This document shows positions 62,680 to 64,000 of a stretch of DNA of 64,000 nt, one piece after another. The notes below the pieces were generated by a model. It ran no database searches. It was given only the letters and a program-made list of their open reading frames with translations, and was not told where the DNA came from. The stretch's first letter is position 1. Every line of letters begins with the position of its first letter. Source of the DNA: Unio delphinus (taxonomy: Eukaryota > Mollusca > Bivalvia > Unionida > Unionidae); assembly GCA_029339505.1 (NCBI GenBank), contig JAQISU010000114.1:4142001-4206000 (forward strand), read 5' to 3'. The position numbers and the translations under genes are program-made.

Positions 62680-64000
62680 TTTTTGTGCTATACTTTTGCT
62701 ATTTAAAAAATCTGCTTTGATGTTTAAATCATAATTATGATGATGTATTATACTGATTTAAGAAAAATAGTAACCTAAAAAAAATAATAATTAACTTTAC
62801 AATATGCAGATGTGATTGTAAATAGCCACAAAAGGGGTAGAACTACATTTTGTCACGAACACATCAGGGATATGAGGAGTTCATTCACTAGGTCAATACA
62901 CAGCTGCCTGTAGTAAATCTGAGCTCCATTCAAAAGGGCAAATATATATTTGTATGTGATATACATAAAATATATGTAAAATATATACACCGTATAAAAT
63001 AAGATATATGTACAATATATACACTTACAGTATAAGTGATATACCACTCATTGTATAAATTTTTCATTAAAAGGAAACTTGGGCAAGCCTCGTTTTCTTT
63101 AAATGATACATTTATACATCTCATGGTACTGAACTACTATAACTGGTTCTGCAAATCACCTACCATTTTTAACATGGAGTAGAGCATACAGCATATTATC
63201 TATGGACAGAGCTAATACATGTACATATATATATATATAATTTCTTGACTTCAATATGTAAAAACTTTATATTTTGAACATAGTTCATTATAATGAACTA
63301 GAGCTTCTTTGACTGTTTGGGTTACTTTACTTTTCTAGTTCTCTTTTTTGTTAAGAGGATATGGCAATTAAATGTCTCTTCAGTGAAATTAATATAAGGA
63401 GATAGGAAGTGTGCCGATTGTGATTGGATTGGAGGTAAAATAACCTAAACAGCAGCTTTGTTAGGCAAAGGCAAATTACCTATTTTGTAAAGTTTCATGT
63501 AAGAAAAAATGCCTTAGGGAAATAGTGCATGTTTATAGCCCTACCATAAATGTCAGACTTGTCTTAATTAGTAGGAAATATTAATGTTACATTGTACCAT
63601 AAACATAGAGACATCATGCCTGCAGACTGGGATCCAAAACATCAATAAATTCTCTTCTAAATTACAAGAGTGATAAAATATCCAAGAAGCAGTGGATCAA
63701 ACATGTTACTGATAAAATCATCATCAGCCCTGGTCCACAACTGTTACTAGAAGCTTTTACAGAAACATCTCAGAATTACTTCAAGATTTCACATCACTTA
63801 AGAAGAAATATCATGCATAAGAAAATTACACTCTGGCAATAAATGAGGTTCCTAAAATAGGGTACTCTATAAATTTACTCAGCTTTTCAAGTTGATTTCT
63901 TCTTTTATAGTTTACAACCTAAACACAAGAAGCCAAAAAGACTACCATCGTAAATAGGCTTAAGGTCTTTGTTCCAACTTTATTCAAACATATCTGAGGA
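62680..64000. other. Intron or upstream DNA, nothing recognised
   Basis: AT-rich, with an (AT)n run at about 63222-63239. No further exon could be supported. Confidence 0.4.

Overview
The window is animal nuclear DNA, most likely from a mollusc. It is AT-rich and intron-rich, full of minisatellites, tRNA-derived SINEs with a conserved central domain of the kind common in bivalves, palindromic MITEs, a dead LINE and a Tigger-like DNA transposon. The species call is an inference from repeat style, not from a diagnostic gene.

Host gene. I find one gene, on the minus strand, running across the whole window. Eight exons (60388-60185, 21256-21153, 19686-18622, 13075-13025, 6662-6623, 4910-4885, 3659-3621 and 485 to beyond base 1) have GT/AG borders, and the codon phase agrees at every junction. 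They encode a low-complexity Ser/Arg-rich and strongly acidic protein that I cannot name. A further possible exon lies at 57216-57155. Everything else outside the virus-like element is intron and repeats.

Virus-like element. Bases 30905-45983 (15,079 bp) are a nearly complete Polinton/Maverick-like (adintovirus-like) element lying in the large intron between the exons at 60 kb and 21 kb. It has 284-bp terminal inverted repeats (about 4 mismatches by eye, starting AGCAGC), a 5-bp target duplication AGTAT, and a visibly lower AT content than its surroundings. Left module: packaging ATPase (-), zinc-ribbon/phospholipase A2 protein (+), retroviral-type integrase (+), and a 1294-residue replication protein (-) that joins basic N-terminal repeats, a family B DNA polymerase palm, an SF1 helicase and an HNH nuclease in one unbroken reading frame. 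Then come a small zinc-finger gene, a stand-alone NUMOD4/HNH nuclease and an unknown gene. A 404-bp non-coding region with paired hairpins separates this from the right module, all on +: an unknown acidic protein, a pVI-like protein, the double jelly-roll major capsid protein, a pX-like core protein, an adenain-type protease, a fibre-like protein, a membrane protein and the penton/minor capsid protein. Together these cover integration, DNA synthesis, genome packaging, capsid assembly, maturation and probably membrane breach.

State of the element. Four genes are interrupted although the terminal repeats are about 98-99% identical. Two interruptions are -1 frame changes exactly at A-rich slippery heptamers, and two are single in-frame stops. 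This could be programmed recoding, homopolymer errors in the assembly, or early decay; the sequence alone cannot decide.

Flanks. A degenerate tandem repeat carrying inverted TGACCT half-sites (one copy is a perfect AGGTCA-CAG-TGACCT palindrome) is present on both sides of the element, so it was there before insertion. The rest of the window holds minisatellites of 20, 27, 28, 41, 50, 54, 55, 69 and 90 bp, a complex 52-bp satellite at 21.4-23.5 kb, six MITE copies, and SINEs of at least three families.
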